Source: Marasmius tenuissimus (taxonomy: Eukaryota; Basidiomycota; Agaricomycetes; Agaricales; Marasmiaceae). Taken from it: 64,000 nucleotides of DNA. The stretch is taken from assembly GCA_029532415.1 (NCBI GenBank), contig JAQOTA010000054.1, positions 62,001-126,000 of the forward strand, read 5' to 3'. Every line of letters starts with the position of its first letter. Positions within the stretch are counted from its first letter, which is position 1. Below the pieces are notes generated by a model. The model was given only the letters and a program-made list of their open reading frames with translations, was not told where the DNA came from and made no database searches. A program made the translations under genes and the position numbers. Positions 12,816 through 23,819 of the stretch are shown piece after piece.

Positions 12816-14376
12816 ATGTCATCCGCAGAGGAGAAAGTTGCCCCATTCTTGACCGTATCTGAAGTCATCGCTAAACCTATGGGTTCCTTATCAGTGAGTT
12901 TCCTACGTCGAATGGTCGGAACGAGTTTTAATCGCATCCTGTAGGCAATGTTCTTCGTCTATGGTAAGCTCTCTCTTATTACGCTACGTTTCTGAGGCTC
13001 ACGTTCTTATCGACAGGGATGTACCTCGTTCTTTTCGTTTTTACCGTTCAAATCTTGTATGGACAGCTTGGGCAGCCCAATCGCAAGTTGTACTTCGGAT
13101 GGACGATAGCTTTGTTCGTTTTCGCCACGATCCGTATCATAATTGACGCTTGGAGTACACCACGTCAGAGTATTATCGAGTTTAGGGCTGCTACCACGAA
13201 GGATTATCAACCGCTGCTGCAGTATTGGAGGCACGATCGGATGAAGACAATTCATGTGTGGGTATCTATTGGAATCTTTCACGCCAATGTTCACTTAATC
13301 AAGTCTAAGCGCGATTCTGACCATCGTTCCGGTGCTCCTCAAGTGCGTTCAAAATACAACATACTTGACCTCGTCTACGTCCTAACCATAGATTTCCCGT
13401 CATGCGGTCAGTTTTACCGCTGAGATGATGCTCGTGAGTTGTCTCATTTCGTGTTTCTAATGCCAATCAACGATGATCTTCCCTTTCCAGATACACCGAT
13501 GCTACACGATCTGGAACTCAATGAAACGAGTCGGGATTAGTCTTTTTGTTTTCTCGATTCTTTTGAATGGTGAGGCTTCGAGTTCAGCTCGCTCATCGCC
13601 TCGATCAACGGTTTTCCAGGCGCCGGACTGACAGCTGCATCGATGAACATCATTGGAGGGTTCAACTTTGAGAAAACATGGGCGAGCAATATACGCGGAG
13701 TCTCTGGCCCCATTCGAACGATATACTTCTTTACGAATGTGACGTTCAATGGGTGTTTGACGATCATGACCGGTCAGTATTTTATTTTGTATCTTTCTTC
13801 ACTCTCATTTTGCGGTAACCTACTGACATACTCCCAAAGCCGGAAGAATCTGGTATTTGAGCAGGAAAGCACGCCATTTCGTGGGGCCCGAAGTTAACAG
13901 AAGGTATAGGAGGATCATCGCTATTGTGTAAGTTAGCCCGGGCCACACTTCCCATTACTCGCAGGCCCATTTGCTCACTTGTCGCAATCCGAAAAAGTTT
14001 AGAGTCTGGTCCTATCTATCCGATCGCTCAGATTGTGGAAACGATCCAGGGACTCAGGTACCACCCTGAATCTGACGGATACCTCCCAATCGACGTAGAG
14101 GTTTTGGCTGCCTTGGCTGCTGTAAGTCACTTGTATCCACCTCATTCGAGCCTTTCTGCTCATGTACGTGTCTAGGGCATTGCTCCTACCCTTATTATTG
14201 CACGAGCAGCTACAGGTAGCGCTGTAGAGAGCCACAAGGAAGAACCCGAGGTTGTATCCGTGTTGCAACTTGCACCTCGCTCGATGGTGAACATCACATC
14301 CGGTACAAACATGGATGACGAACAGGAGTTAGGCTTAATTCTCGACGTGGGGCATAAGATAAGGAGCAGCCTATAA
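12816..14376 (+). CDS. multi-pass membrane protein, copy B (intact)
   Basis: Start ATG 12816 (MSSAEEKVAPFLTVSEVIAK). Exons join in frame through GT-AG introns to TAA 14374-14376. Blocks in order: MYLVLFVFTVQILYG (helix), VSFTAEMML followed by IHRCYTIWNS, a segment rich in small hydrophobic residues (GAGLTAASMNIIGG), TNVTFNGCLTIMTAGRIWYL with SRKARHFVGPEV, then GIAPTLIIARAATG and a hydrophilic C-terminal tail. About seven membrane segments with a cytosolic tail fit a receptor-like protein, but the family has no known ligand or activity. Intron positions near the start match copy A at 2993-4556, so the two are paralogues. The intron after KTIH is longer (about 134 bp) and is the least certain join. 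Confidence 0.72.
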
Positions 14377-14581
14377 GTTAATAATACCCCTTTCAGTTTT
14401 CCCCTCCAATGGTATCGAGGAGTGATCTGTTTTGGAAATGAGACGTCAACGGAAGAGGTAATAATGAGCCAAATTCTTCATTCAGGATTCGTAGACTACA
14501 TTGTACATGCTTAACCAAATTCATAAGATCCCAGTCTGTCTCTTCAAGCGTCGTACTATAACGCGATGGCAGTCAGTAAAG

Positions 14582-17500
14582 TCAAACTACAAATGGGATA
14601 CGGATATTACGAACCATCAAAGTCATGGGTCCGGGCCAAGGCGAAGTGGTTCCGTAGGGCGTGATGTAAACATTCGTAGGCGTCTCGTTCATGAGGGTCG
14701 AGTAGCCCGCCAGTTTCCCATTGTTCCCTGGAGCCCTTTGTACGTTCTTCAAGCTAAAGACTACCTTGACTATCTCGGCGATGGTTTGCTCGGCATAGGT
14801 CACTCCAGGGCATTGGTGGAAGCCGGTTCCATTAAAAGAGTACGCTGAAGCGGGCCTGGTCGGGTCAATCTTACGGGGATCGGGGAAGTCGGTCGGCTGT
14901 TGAAAGTCGTGAGATGGGTCAGAAGCTCGAGGGCGAAAAGCGGACGACCTACGTTTAAGTGTGCGTTCTTCAGACTGTTGAAGATCCTATCTCCTTTCTT
15001 GACCTCGAGGTCGGGAAGACCGTCTCCCTGAGGTATAGATGCATCTGCCAAAACGTCTCTGTAGAGACCCGTCGTCTGAGGGTTCAATCCTAGAGACAGA
15101 GGTTACCGTGAGTCAAGCTTTCCGTATCCCAGATTCTCACGTACTCATCGCTTCACGAACATAACCTCTAAGCGTCTCGAGACTAGTAGAATCGGTGGCA
15201 GGAGCTTTGGCGAGCTGAATAATCTTTGCACGTTCCTCGGCGCGTGCGTCATCGAAGTAGAAGTCGATAACATGCACAGCGGCTAGATCGAAATTCTTTC
15301 AGTATCGGAAGTTTGCAAATAGGTAATGAACTCACCCTGAGCATAGTTTACAGACGAGCCAACGGCTAAGCCCACAACGGTCGCTATGACTTCATTGACT
15401 GGCCTTCCAGTTTCCGCGAGTTTCTTCAAAAACGGTGCACATGGTTTCGCAGTAGCAGTCACACTGTCAATCGTACTGGCGACCGTGGACGCGATACCAA
15501 GCAGGACGCTCTGGGGTTGAAGTTAGGGCTGATGATGAGAGAGGATGCAAAAAAGATAACATACGCTAGAACGAGAACTCTTAGGAGCACATTCGACAAC
15601 CGATTTTGCAACCATGGCTTGGATGACTCCACCAGCTTGAATGACCTTTTGTTTCATCGAGAAACTGTGTTCGTTGTCGCCGATGGCGAGGAAAATAAAG
15701 CTACACAATCCGCCGTTTAGTTTCCAATCGTGTCAGAGCTGTATGAAAGAGCCGTACGTGAACTAGATAACGGTTTATTAGAGCTTAGCGATGTGTAGAA
15801 CGCGAAAACCTTACCATGACAGTGAACATCTCATACACTTCTTGTTCAGTGTACATCCCGCGAGGATTCTCCTTTGTTTTGAGATCCAAACCGCACTACG
15901 GGAAGATACCCATCATCAGGAACGTACATTGACGAACTAAGACAGGCACGTACGAGACGATCAGCAGCCCACCTAATGGACGTGACGTTGATGACATTGT
16001 TCACGATGTCGACAAACTTTTTTCCTGGGAGTCCGCTGAAATTGAAAGATCTTTCGTTGATGCGTTGGGTAACGTTATCCCTGTACCATTTGCGGTACTC
16101 GTCGAGCGAGTCTTTAGTCGGGAAGATCGCATGGAGAGCCTGACACAGCTTTAATTGTGCGTTCATTTACCAACGGAATCGTACTCACGAGACTCTTGTC
16201 AGCATCATGCCTAGCAATCCATATTGGTCAACATAAACTTCGATATTGGGGAAGACTGAACTCACTTCGTGGCGTCATCAAATGTCAGCATGAAGCCATA
16301 TCCTCCTCCGAGTCCCTTCATATCATAGACGACCGGGAATTGGGTAGGGTTGTTCATCACATGCTTGATACCCTTGAAGGTGTTCAAGACCTTTGGTTGA
16401 ACAGCGGCCTTCGGTCGATCAAAGGTATATTGAGCGTTCTTCCCCAAACGGGTAAGTGATTCTTTCATTTTCGAGGGCGTGAAGAACGGGAAGCATCCGT
16501 ATACAGAGTTCTGAGAATATCACATCAGCCGAGGGATAGCTCCCGGAGACCAATTAAAACGCACGTATGGGTAGTGGCGAGGCAAGTGTCTCATGAGAAG
16601 CTTTGGCACTAGAGAACAGGGTAATAAACTCGTAAGCGTATAACCTTCCGGGGGCGAACAGTATCGACGTACTCTCGCCACCAAATCCACCGTTGTTAGG
16701 ATCTCTCAAGCAGTCTTGGTATCCCCAAGTCGTGAGATTAGCGGCTGAAAAGGCAATATTAGTGCTGAAATGAGGAACTAATCAACCGAACTTTACGGGT
16801 GAAGGCTGTGGTGTAGAACCTATCGCCACGGATGAGAGCAATGGCGTCGCTAAGGACAGCTCTGGTAGTCTTTGTGGTTGTTGAGCGAGGGGAGAATGGA
16901 TTCAAGAACGGGGAAACTCACGGTGTATCCGCAAGCGAACCGAAGACCACCAGACAGAGGCATGATAGACTCGCATTGAAGACCAGTCTGTGGCAAAGCT
17001 ATGGTCAAAGATCGCGAAAGGCAATGAGAAACTTACGTAGAGCTCAAGGTTATCGATGTGTTTGTAGAGAAGCCTAGCCGCTCCCTGTATAGAACATTTT
17101 GAATACACGCTTGTCATACTGTACGATGGAAAAACTCACAGCAACTTCGGGATCGGGGTTCCATTCTTCGAAGGTTTCGAACTCTGGAATGAACATCAGA
17201 AACCGCGATAGCAGCTTCCGAACAATCAAACTGACCTCTGAGTCCCAGCCATTTCCGGAATTCGTTCATTGTGCACACTCCCCACTGCCTAGCCTGCTTG
17301 ATACCCATAATCTCGATGACCTTGAGTGACTCAGGCGTTCCTTGAGCACCGAAGCTGCAGGCAGGGTTCTCAGTTGCATCCTGCAGAACCTTTGCGAGAT
17401 CGTCGTCGGAGAATCTTCCGTCCGGTCCACGCTTGAGCCTAGATAAGGCCTTTGAGTATGATGATTATTCCAAAGGTGAGCACGCCATACCAAGCAAATT

Positions 17501-18683
17501 CACGTTTGCTGGGGTCAGGGCTAAGGTTTGCAAGCGTTTTGAGGAATCCCTGTCCGAAATCAGCGACCGTGACGGTGTCGAGAGGCTTATTGAATGTCTC
17601 CTTGAAGAAGTCATTGATCCACTTTTCATCTATTTCAGACGTCGTTGCGTGCCACTGTCAAAGGTGTAAGTGATGCAATCTCGGAATTATTTGGTTTCCT
17701 TTTCCCTACTCGGTACAGGACGTTGAATTCCACGCTGCAGTGATTTCCTTCTCCACGGCTGACTACGTTACCGTTCTTATCTTTGATAGGCTGAATGTAA
17801 AACAGCTCACTTAGCAGAAGCCAATGAACCGAAGATAACCCGTACTCACATCGAAAGCGTTCATGTTCCATGCGTTGCCCTCGGAAAGACCTAAGAATCC
17901 GGCCACATAGTCTCCCATGATCAAACTCATGAAATGGCCGCCACTAAGAGTATCATCAGATCAGATCGAGGGATCAACACCTGAGGACGGTAGACAAACT
18001 TGATCAATCGGGCCGTCTGGAAAATCTCTTCGTCTTGCTTAGCACGAGCGGTTGGGTCCTCAGGTGGCGGGTCGGTCCAACGGCCCCGCTCGTTGATTTT
18101 TAAGATCGTGTCCGCGACAAACTGAACAGAACTTTGAATGCTGGCCAAAGGGATGCATTAGGGAAGGACGTACGTTATGGTTCCTGGAAAGAATGACAAG
18201 AAGCGCGCTTGCACACGGCGGAAGGAACAAAAGACGTTCCTCGGAAAAGGTGTCCGGGTACAACAACCCCTTTCCTGAAGCTTTGTCTCGGATTTGATCT
18301 TGGGTTTCCTGGTCTTTGACCAATCGTCAGTCAAGGATTGGTGAATATTCGGAGGATACGTACTAATGCCATACAATGGACTGAGATCCAGGTAGGAGCT
18401 GGTAGCGTTCCGATTCCAGTCCTTCATGTCACTCCGGAACAAGCTGTGGGTGACGAGTGAAGCGAACGCGAAAGTGAAACTCGCGTTTCCGTTCGGATGA
18501 GGGGTAATCTGGTTGATGCGGTGAATGGACGGTGTTGATAACGAACAAACTCGAACATACCTTTCGACGCTTCAGCAAGACATCAAACACAAGCCCAGGA
18601 TCTGGGAGGGCTGAAGGTGCGATGCACCATTTACCCTGAACACTTCTCGCGTATGGGGTACCTGCACGCCCCAAGTCTGGTTC
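14582..18683 (-). CDS. ppo: 3' part of the split oxygenase: most of the dioxygenase domain plus the P450 domain
   Basis: After the retrotransposon the frame resumes at 18678 with DLGRAGTPYARSVQGK. The first exon ends at 18561; the next are 18364-18508 and 18174-18313. The catalytic Tyr and proximal haem His lie in YRWH, split by an intron at 17655-17709 (His codon 17649-17651). LYTGLQCESIMPLSGGLR and RFACGYT close the dioxygenase part. The P450 part carries NSVYGCFPFFTPSKM, RWAADRLCGLDLKTKENPRG, VGLAVGSSVNYAQ, LNPQTTGLYRDV and the thiolate ligand in FNGTGFHQCPG (Cys codon 14810-14812). It ends at 14582 with NIRIPFVV. No internal stop was found. Without the upstream exons it lacks a natural start, so it is probably not made as such. 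Confidence 0.85.
18679..18683. repeat. target-site duplication GGTTC (left)
   Basis: Identical to 23815-23819. Two further bases (CT) also match on both sides but belong to the LTR edge under a 5 bp duplication, the usual Copia length. Confidence 0.88.
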
Positions 18684-19046
18684 AGTCGCGAGTAACGGTG
18701 AAGAGTATCGAGTTTACCGGAAGAGCGGAGTTGACGAGTAGTGAAGAGTAAGTCGGAGCTAGGGCTCAACGTAGAAGAGAGAAAGTAGAATGATTATTAT
18801 ACAAGACGAGAGAGAGAGCTTATATACTGTAGAGTGAACTACGGAGTCCAGATATCTAATCTGTAAGTACATATGACGAAATGGAGATAGAGGCATAGGG
18901 CATGAGAAATGAGTAAGTAAGATCGTAAAAGTGGAGATTAACTACTGTGCATGACATAGTACAGATCGGAGGTCAAGGGTTGTATAGTACAATAGGTCCT
19001 AGGGTTAGTGAGGTCATAAGGCGTGTATATAGCGTGTAATTCAACT
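18684..19046 (-). repeat. 3' LTR of the Copia element
   Basis: On the minus strand it begins AGTTGAATTACACG and ends TTACTCGCGACT. It matches 23452-23814 except at four sites around 18798-18845. The gag-pol stop codon lies in its first six bases. Confidence 0.92.
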
Positions 19047-22000
19047 CTCCCCCTCAGCGCCGGTAGCGAGGTTGAGTCGTGAGACGAGGTCCAAGTGACG
19101 AGGCGCTGAAAGAGCCTTGGTGAAAATATCGGCGAGGTTGGAGTCAGTATGGATGTAGCGAGGTTCGATGTCTCCATTCTTCACGGAGTCCCTGCAGAAG
19201 TGGTGGCGAATAGCAATGTGCTTAGTGCGGGAATGAAGGTCTTGGTTCTGAGCGAAAGCGAGTGCTGCCTGGTTGTCGACGTGGAGAATGGTGGGTTCAG
19301 GTTGGGGAGAGCCGAGTTCGGCAAGAACGGCTCGGAGCCAGATGGCCTCGCAAGTGGCATGTGTCATGGCCATGTATTCGGCTTCCATGGTGGAAAGAGA
19401 GACGGTGGGCTGCTTCTTGGCTGACCATGAGATCGGTCCGCCGTAATGGAATAGGAAACCTGATATGGAGCGACGATCGGAAAGGTTACCAGCCCAATCT
19501 GCGTCGGAGAAGCCAATGAGTCGATCATCAGATGTGATGCCGCCTAAAGTGAGTTGTAGATTGGCGGTGCCTTTGATGTAACGAAATACACGTTTGACGG
19601 CGGTCCAATGTGCCTGGGAAGGATTGGAGGAGAACTGGGATAGATGAGTGACAGCGAAAGCGATGTCAAGACGGGTCCCCAAAGCAAGGTACATGAGGGA
19701 ACCGATGGCGAGTTGGTAAGGGGTGTTCTCCATGGAAGGGTCGGCTTCACCAGCGGGAAGAGGTGTAAGTTTGACATGAGTGTCGAGTGGAGTAGGAGCG
19801 GTGTTGGCGTTGGTGAGTCCGAGTCTGTCAACAATCTTCCGCGCGTAGCTAGCCTGTGAAAGGTAGATGAGGCGTTTAGAGCGGTCACGGTAAATCTCAA
19901 AACCGATCATAGCGCGAATTTCACCCAGGTCGTTCATCTCGAAGGAGGAGCCGAGTTCTTGTTTGGACTGAATGAGGCGTTGCTTGGTGGTGGCAAGAGC
20001 GAAGTCGTCAATGTGGATAGCCAGGAATTCGAGACCGTTAGCATATTGGCGAATGAATAAGGTAGGGTGAGAACTCAATGGACGAAAGCCAAACTTTGCG
20101 AGTTCTGTCTCGTAAACTCCACGCCAAGCGTTTCCAGATTGTCGTAAGCCGTAAAGTGCCTTGTGCAGTTTCCAAACATTGGTGGTGCCGTCGTTAAAGC
20201 CGGGTGGTTGAATCATGTAGATCTCGTGTTCGAGTTTGCCGTTGAGATAAGCGCCTACGGCGTCCATGCAGTGGATCTCGAGATCTAGGGATGCGGATAA
20301 GGAAAGGAAGAGGCGAAATGATTCGAGTCGGAGTGATGGAGCGTATGTGTCTTTGAAATCTATATCGCGTTGTTGAGTGTATCCCTGCGCAACCAGTCGA
20401 GCTTTAAAAATTTCCTCATTGCCTCCCTGCGCAGGCTTATACTTGAATACCCATTTCGACTTAACAGTCTTTCGATCGGCGGGGAGTGGAGCTGACATGT
20501 AGGTACCTTTCTTCTGGAGAGTAGTGAGTTCCTTCAGCATGGCTTCGCGCCATTTGGGCCAATGTGGGCTAGCTTGAGCTTCAGTGAGTGAGGATGGTGA
20601 AGGGATAGGTTCGTCGAGTGTAGTTGTCATTGCGTATGCAGTAACGTCAGGTTCGTCGGCAATAAGTGAATGATCAGGCACAGTTGTCCTCCATGCGTCT
20701 GGACAGTTAGCCTGATTCGGGGAGTTGAGATGCCGGAATCCTGGATCTGGGATAGTGCTGCGAGTTGTAGTGCGATCTGGTGCTGTGGCAGTGGTGTGGT
20801 CGACGAATCCAAAAGAAGTCTGAAGTCCCTTCAATTCATTTGTCAAGCGTTTAGGTGCTGGGGTTCTGATGATAGGTACCGTCGTCTCAGTTGGAGTCTG
20901 CGGGAAGGATAGAGTTGGTGGAGAAAGAGGGGTAGGAGTGCTAAATGGAGTAGGATGTGATGGTTGGACAGGAGTGGTAGATGGGATCTTGGAAGTGGAA
21001 GGAGTTGGAGTGGGAGATGGAATCCGAGGAGCCGCGGCAGGCGTAGAAGGTGGTGGAGTTTGAGTGGAAGGATCTAGATCAGATGTATCTCTCTCCCCCT
21101 TAGGTCCTGGAACGAGTATAGGTTCATCAGGGACCGTGGGGAAAATGACATCACGAGAGGATTGTGCCTTCTGGCCGCCGGGGAGCATGTAAAGATAAGA
21201 TTTCGTGTTGTCAGAAAGTCCGACAAAAACGGCTGAGTTAGATTTGGCACGTGTCTTATCAATAGATGAAGCAGGCTCCTTCAGGACGTAGCAGGGAGAA
21301 CCAAATGGGTGAATGGTGGAGTAGTCGGGATCACGTTTGTAGAGAGCTCGGAAGGGAGTAGAACCATTGAGTGCTCTCGTAGGCGCGCGGTTGCGAATGT
21401 AGTTGGCGTAAGTTACGGCGAGATTCCAGTAGACAGGTGGGAGTGAAGCGTGGTTCATCATCGCGCGTGCGGCCTCGAGAGTGGTTCTGTGAGCTCGTTC
21501 AGCAATACCATTCTGCTCGGAAGTGTATGGGGCAGTGGTTTGGAGAGTTATACCGTGGTCCTTCGCCCATTTCTTGAATTCTCCTGATTCTGCTAGCTCC
21601 TTGGCATTGTCGATGCGGATGGTCTTCAACTTGTTCCCCGAGGCGTTCTCCATCCAGGACTTGTACTGCTGTACACAGAGTCGGGCATCACTCTTCGATT
21701 TGAGTGGTTCTGATGCGTCCCAGCGTGTCGCGTGATCTATGATTTTGAGTGAATAACTATACCCACCGAAAGCGGTCGTGCGGGCAGGGCCCCAGATGTC
21801 AACACATGCGAGATTACCGGGTTGGATGGTGGAGTGATCGGATGTGGACTCTTTGGGAAGAGGGGTGTGATGTTGTTTTGCTGTGATACACGCGGCGCAG
21901 CTGGTGAGAGGAAGTGATGTGCCTGGGTCGGAGATTTTGATAAGATCGAGGGAAGCAAGTTTCTTGAGCGCTTGCTCATTGATGTGCGCAAGGGAGTTGT

Positions 22001-23363
22001 GCCATTCACGCATCGAACGGGAAATGCCGGAGTTGGTAACGAGAGCAGTGGAGGAATAGTTGGAGTCCATGATCTGGATGTGATAGAGATGGTTGATCAT
22101 GATGCCGTGTCCCATTAGAGTTCCGTCGGATTTGAACATTCGAAGTTCTTTTCCTTTCGACATGTGGGAACCGCCGGCATCTGCAAGGCGAGTGAGCGAG
22201 ATCAAATTAAATTTGGCAGTAGGAACGTAAGCTGTGTTTCGAAGTTCGATCTGATGGTGTTTGCCGTTCTCGTGTCGTAAGGTGATGGATACAGTGCCGT
22301 GTCCCTTAATGGTTGATTTTCCGGTATAGCCGCAGACAGTTTCGTTGGCGGGTGTGAAAGATCTGAATAGAGATCGATCAGTGCAGAAATGGCGAGTAGC
22401 ACCCGTGTCGGCGAGCCAAGGGACGGAAGTAGCGGTGCGGGCAACTGCAACGGTGTCTTCGTCAGTCTCAGAGATGACGGCAAATCCATAGTCGGGAGTC
22501 GATTGAGAAGTAGTGACATTGGCGCGTGAATTGTGTGATTGGTTCCTAGCTGCTTTGCCGGCTTCGGTCTGAGGGTCTCCTCGTTGCCGTTTGAGACAGT
22601 GTTTGGAATAATGGCCTTTGATGCCGCAGTGGTGGCAGATGACGTTGGGGTTGCCGGCCTTACGCTTTGGTCGGCGTGAATTGTTGTTGGAGTGAGTTTG
22701 GAAGGCTTGGGCAGATGAGGAGGAGTTGCCGGATCTGTGTGCACGTCGTTCAGCCTCGGCAAGTAAACGACGAATTAATTTAGAAGGTCTGCCAAGATCT
22801 GAGTCGTCGAGCCCGGAGACAACGGGGTCCCAGGACTCTGGTAAAGATAAGAGAAGTGTGGAATTGAATTCCTCATCGGGTAGGTCGTGTCCGAGAGAAT
22901 TGAGTTCGAAGGAGTATTCTTGTAGTTTGTCGATATGTTTCTGCATGTCGTCGCCGTCCGAGTAGTGTAGTTGGGCCATGTTCCTTTTGACCATTACGGG
23001 TCCTAAGGCGCCATGGGGCTTAAAGTAGCCGGCGATTTCTTGTAGTAACTGATATGAGGTGTGAGCGTTGGCGAAACGTTTGACCAAGGTGTTGGACAGT
23101 CGGAAACGGATGGCTCGAGAAGCTTTCTTGTCCTTCTTGTCCCAATTTAGGATTGCGACGTCTTCCGTCTTCTGGCGTTCTTTGAATGCATCGTCCGATT
23201 CGCCTTTAGCTTTAATGATGGGGTTCGGACGTGTTTCGACGCCAGTGGCGATTTCGAGGACTTGGAGTTCGTCGAGGACGTCGGTGATTTTAATGAGCCA
23301 GCCGGGGTAACGTTCCTTGGTGTCGAGAGCTTCGATGACGATCTTGTCGAAGGTAGTAGTCAT
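19041..23363 (-). CDS. Copia Gag-Pol polyprotein
   Basis: 1440 residues from ATG 23363 (MTTTFDKIVIEALDTKERY) to TGA 19041-19043. The frame is also open upstream into the LTR, but the ATG just after the leader is the natural start. Gag comes first (about 1-240), then a zinc knuckle CHHCGIKGHYSKHC (about 243-256), an aspartic protease with DTGA (about 319-322), the pre-integrase HIN(E) block with CAAC, and integrase with D522, D585 and E622. A reverse transcriptase of the RVT_2 type follows, with KARLVAQGYTQQ, ALYGLRQSGNAW and HIDD in place of the commoner YVDD, then RNase H with SDADWAGN, STMEAEYMA and VDNQAAL. It encodes all enzymes for retrotransposition in the cytoplasm and nucleus. No stop or frameshift; likely active or recently so. 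Confidence 0.95.
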   Translation of the reverse strand: MTTTFDKIVIEALDTKERYPGWLIKITDVLDELQVLEIATGVETRPNPIIKAKGESDDAFKERQKTEDVAILNWDKKDKKASRAIRFRLSNTLVKRFANAHTSYQLLQEIAGYFKPHGALGPVMVKRNMAQLHYSDGDDMQKHIDKLQEYSFELNSLGHDLPDEEFNSTLLLSLPESWDPVVSGLDDSDLGRPSKLIRRLLAEAERRAHRSGNSSSSAQAFQTHSNNNSRRPKRKAGNPNVICHHCGIKGHYSKHCLKRQRGDPQTEAGKAARNQSHNSRANVTTSQSTPDYGFAVISETDEDTVAVARTATSVPWLADTGATRHFCTDRSLFRSFTPANETVCGYTGKSTIKGHGTVSITLRHENGKHHQIELRNTAYVPTAKFNLISLTRLADAGGSHMSKGKELRMFKSDGTLMGHGIMINHLYHIQIMDSNYSSTALVTNSGISRSMREWHNSLAHINEQALKKLASLDLIKISDPGTSLPLTSCAACITAKQHHTPLPKESTSDHSTIQPGNLACVDIWGPARTTAFGGYSYSLKIIDHATRWDASEPLKSKSDARLCVQQYKSWMENASGNKLKTIRIDNAKELAESGEFKKWAKDHGITLQTTAPYTSEQNGIAERAHRTTLEAARAMMNHASLPPVYWNLAVTYANYIRNRAPTRALNGSTPFRALYKRDPDYSTIHPFGSPCYVLKEPASSIDKTRAKSNSAVFVGLSDNTKSYLYMLPGGQKAQSSRDVIFPTVPDEPILVPGPKGERDTSDLDPSTQTPPPSTPAAAPRIPSPTPTPSTSKIPSTTPVQPSHPTPFSTPTPLSPPTLSFPQTPTETTVPIIRTPAPKRLTNELKGLQTSFGFVDHTTATAPDRTTTRSTIPDPGFRHLNSPNQANCPDAWRTTVPDHSLIADEPDVTAYAMTTTLDEPIPSPSSLTEAQASPHWPKWREAMLKELTTLQKKGTYMSAPLPADRKTVKSKWVFKYKPAQGGNEEIFKARLVAQGYTQQRDIDFKDTYAPSLRLESFRLFLSLSASLDLEIHCMDAVGAYLNGKLEHEIYMIQPPGFNDGTTNVWKLHKALYGLRQSGNAWRGVYETELAKFGFRPLSSHPTLFIRQYANGLEFLAIHIDDFALATTKQRLIQSKQELGSSFEMNDLGEIRAMIGFEIYRDRSKRLIYLSQASYARKIVDRLGLTNANTAPTPLDTHVKLTPLPAGEADPSMENTPYQLAIGSLMYLALGTRLDIAFAVTHLSQFSSNPSQAHWTAVKRVFRYIKGTANLQLTLGGITSDDRLIGFSDADWAGNLSDRRSISGFLFHYGGPISWSAKKQPTVSLSTMEAEYMAMTHATCEAIWLRAVLAELGSPQPEPTILHVDNQAALAFAQNQDLHSRTKHIAIRHHFCRDSVKNGDIEPRYIHTDSNLADIFTKALSAPRHLDLVSRLNLATGAEGES
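19047..19056 (-). other. polypurine tract
   Basis: Minus strand TGAGGGGGAG ends at the 3' LTR boundary, where plus-strand priming is expected. It also codes for the last residues of Gag-Pol. Confidence 0.7.
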
Positions 23364-23439
23364 GACGAGAATAGAAGTTGATGGTGAGGAGTGAATAGAA
23401 TTACGAGAGGGTCGAGTAGATTGTGATGCGACAAAAGTG

Positions 23440-23451
23440 TTGCTGCTACCA
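23440..23451 (-). other. primer-binding site
   Basis: Directly after the 5' LTR the minus strand reads TGGTAGCAGCA. TGG pairs with the CCA end of a tRNA. The first seven bases fit the 3' end of an initiator-Met tRNA; the exact tRNA cannot be settled here. Confidence 0.65.
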
Positions 23452-23814
23452 AGTCGCGAGTAACGGTGAAGAGTATCGAGTTTACCGGAAGAGCGGAGTT
23501 GACGAGTAGTGAAGAGTAAGTCGGAGCTAGGGCTCAACGTAGAAGAGAGAAAGTAGAATGATTATTTTACAGGACGAGAGAGAGAACTTATATACTGTAG
23601 GGTGAACTACGGAGTCCAGATATCTAATCTGTAAGTACATATGACGAAATGGAGATAGAGGCATAGGGCATGAGAAATGAGTAAGTAAGATCGTAAAAGT
23701 GGAGATTAACTACTGTGCATGACATAGTACAGATCGGAGGTCAAGGGTTGTATAGTACAATAGGTCCTAGGGTTAGTGAGGTCATAAGGCGTGTATATAG
23801 CGTGTAATTCAACT
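23452..23814 (-). repeat. 5' LTR of the Copia element
   Basis: Same 363 bp length and AGT...ACT ends as the other LTR. It holds the element's promoter by family knowledge; no TATA assignment is made here. Confidence 0.92.
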
Positions 23815-23819
23815 GGTTC
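23815..23819. repeat. target-site duplication GGTTC (right)
   Basis: Pairs with 18679-18683; keeping one copy restores the host exon frame. Confidence 0.88.

Larger units (their letters stand above)
18684..23814 (-). mobile_element. complete Ty1/Copia LTR retrotransposon
   Basis: 5131 bp, same orientation as the host gene. Two 363 bp LTRs flank one long gag-pol frame. The order protease-integrase-reverse transcriptase-RNase H is that of Copia. Target duplication GGTTC is perfect on both sides. A primer-binding site beginning TGGTAGC touches the 5' LTR and a purine tract GAGGGGGAG touches the 3' LTR. Counted by eye the LTRs differ at 4 of 363 positions. All parts needed for movement look intact. 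Confidence 0.95.

Noticed and set aside
14501..17669. Several plus-strand frames of 60-115 codons across the oxygenase
   Set aside because: All lie antisense to well-spliced exons of the oxygenase and show no domain.
20869..21063. Gly/Val-rich plus-strand frame opposite gag-pol
   Set aside because: It mirrors the Pro/Thr-rich linker of the polyprotein on the other strand; no motif of its own.
23364..23537. Upstream extension of the Copia frame beginning inside the 5' LTR
   Set aside because: The frame is open by chance into the LTR; the ATG at 23363 just after the primer-binding site region fits Gag starts far better.
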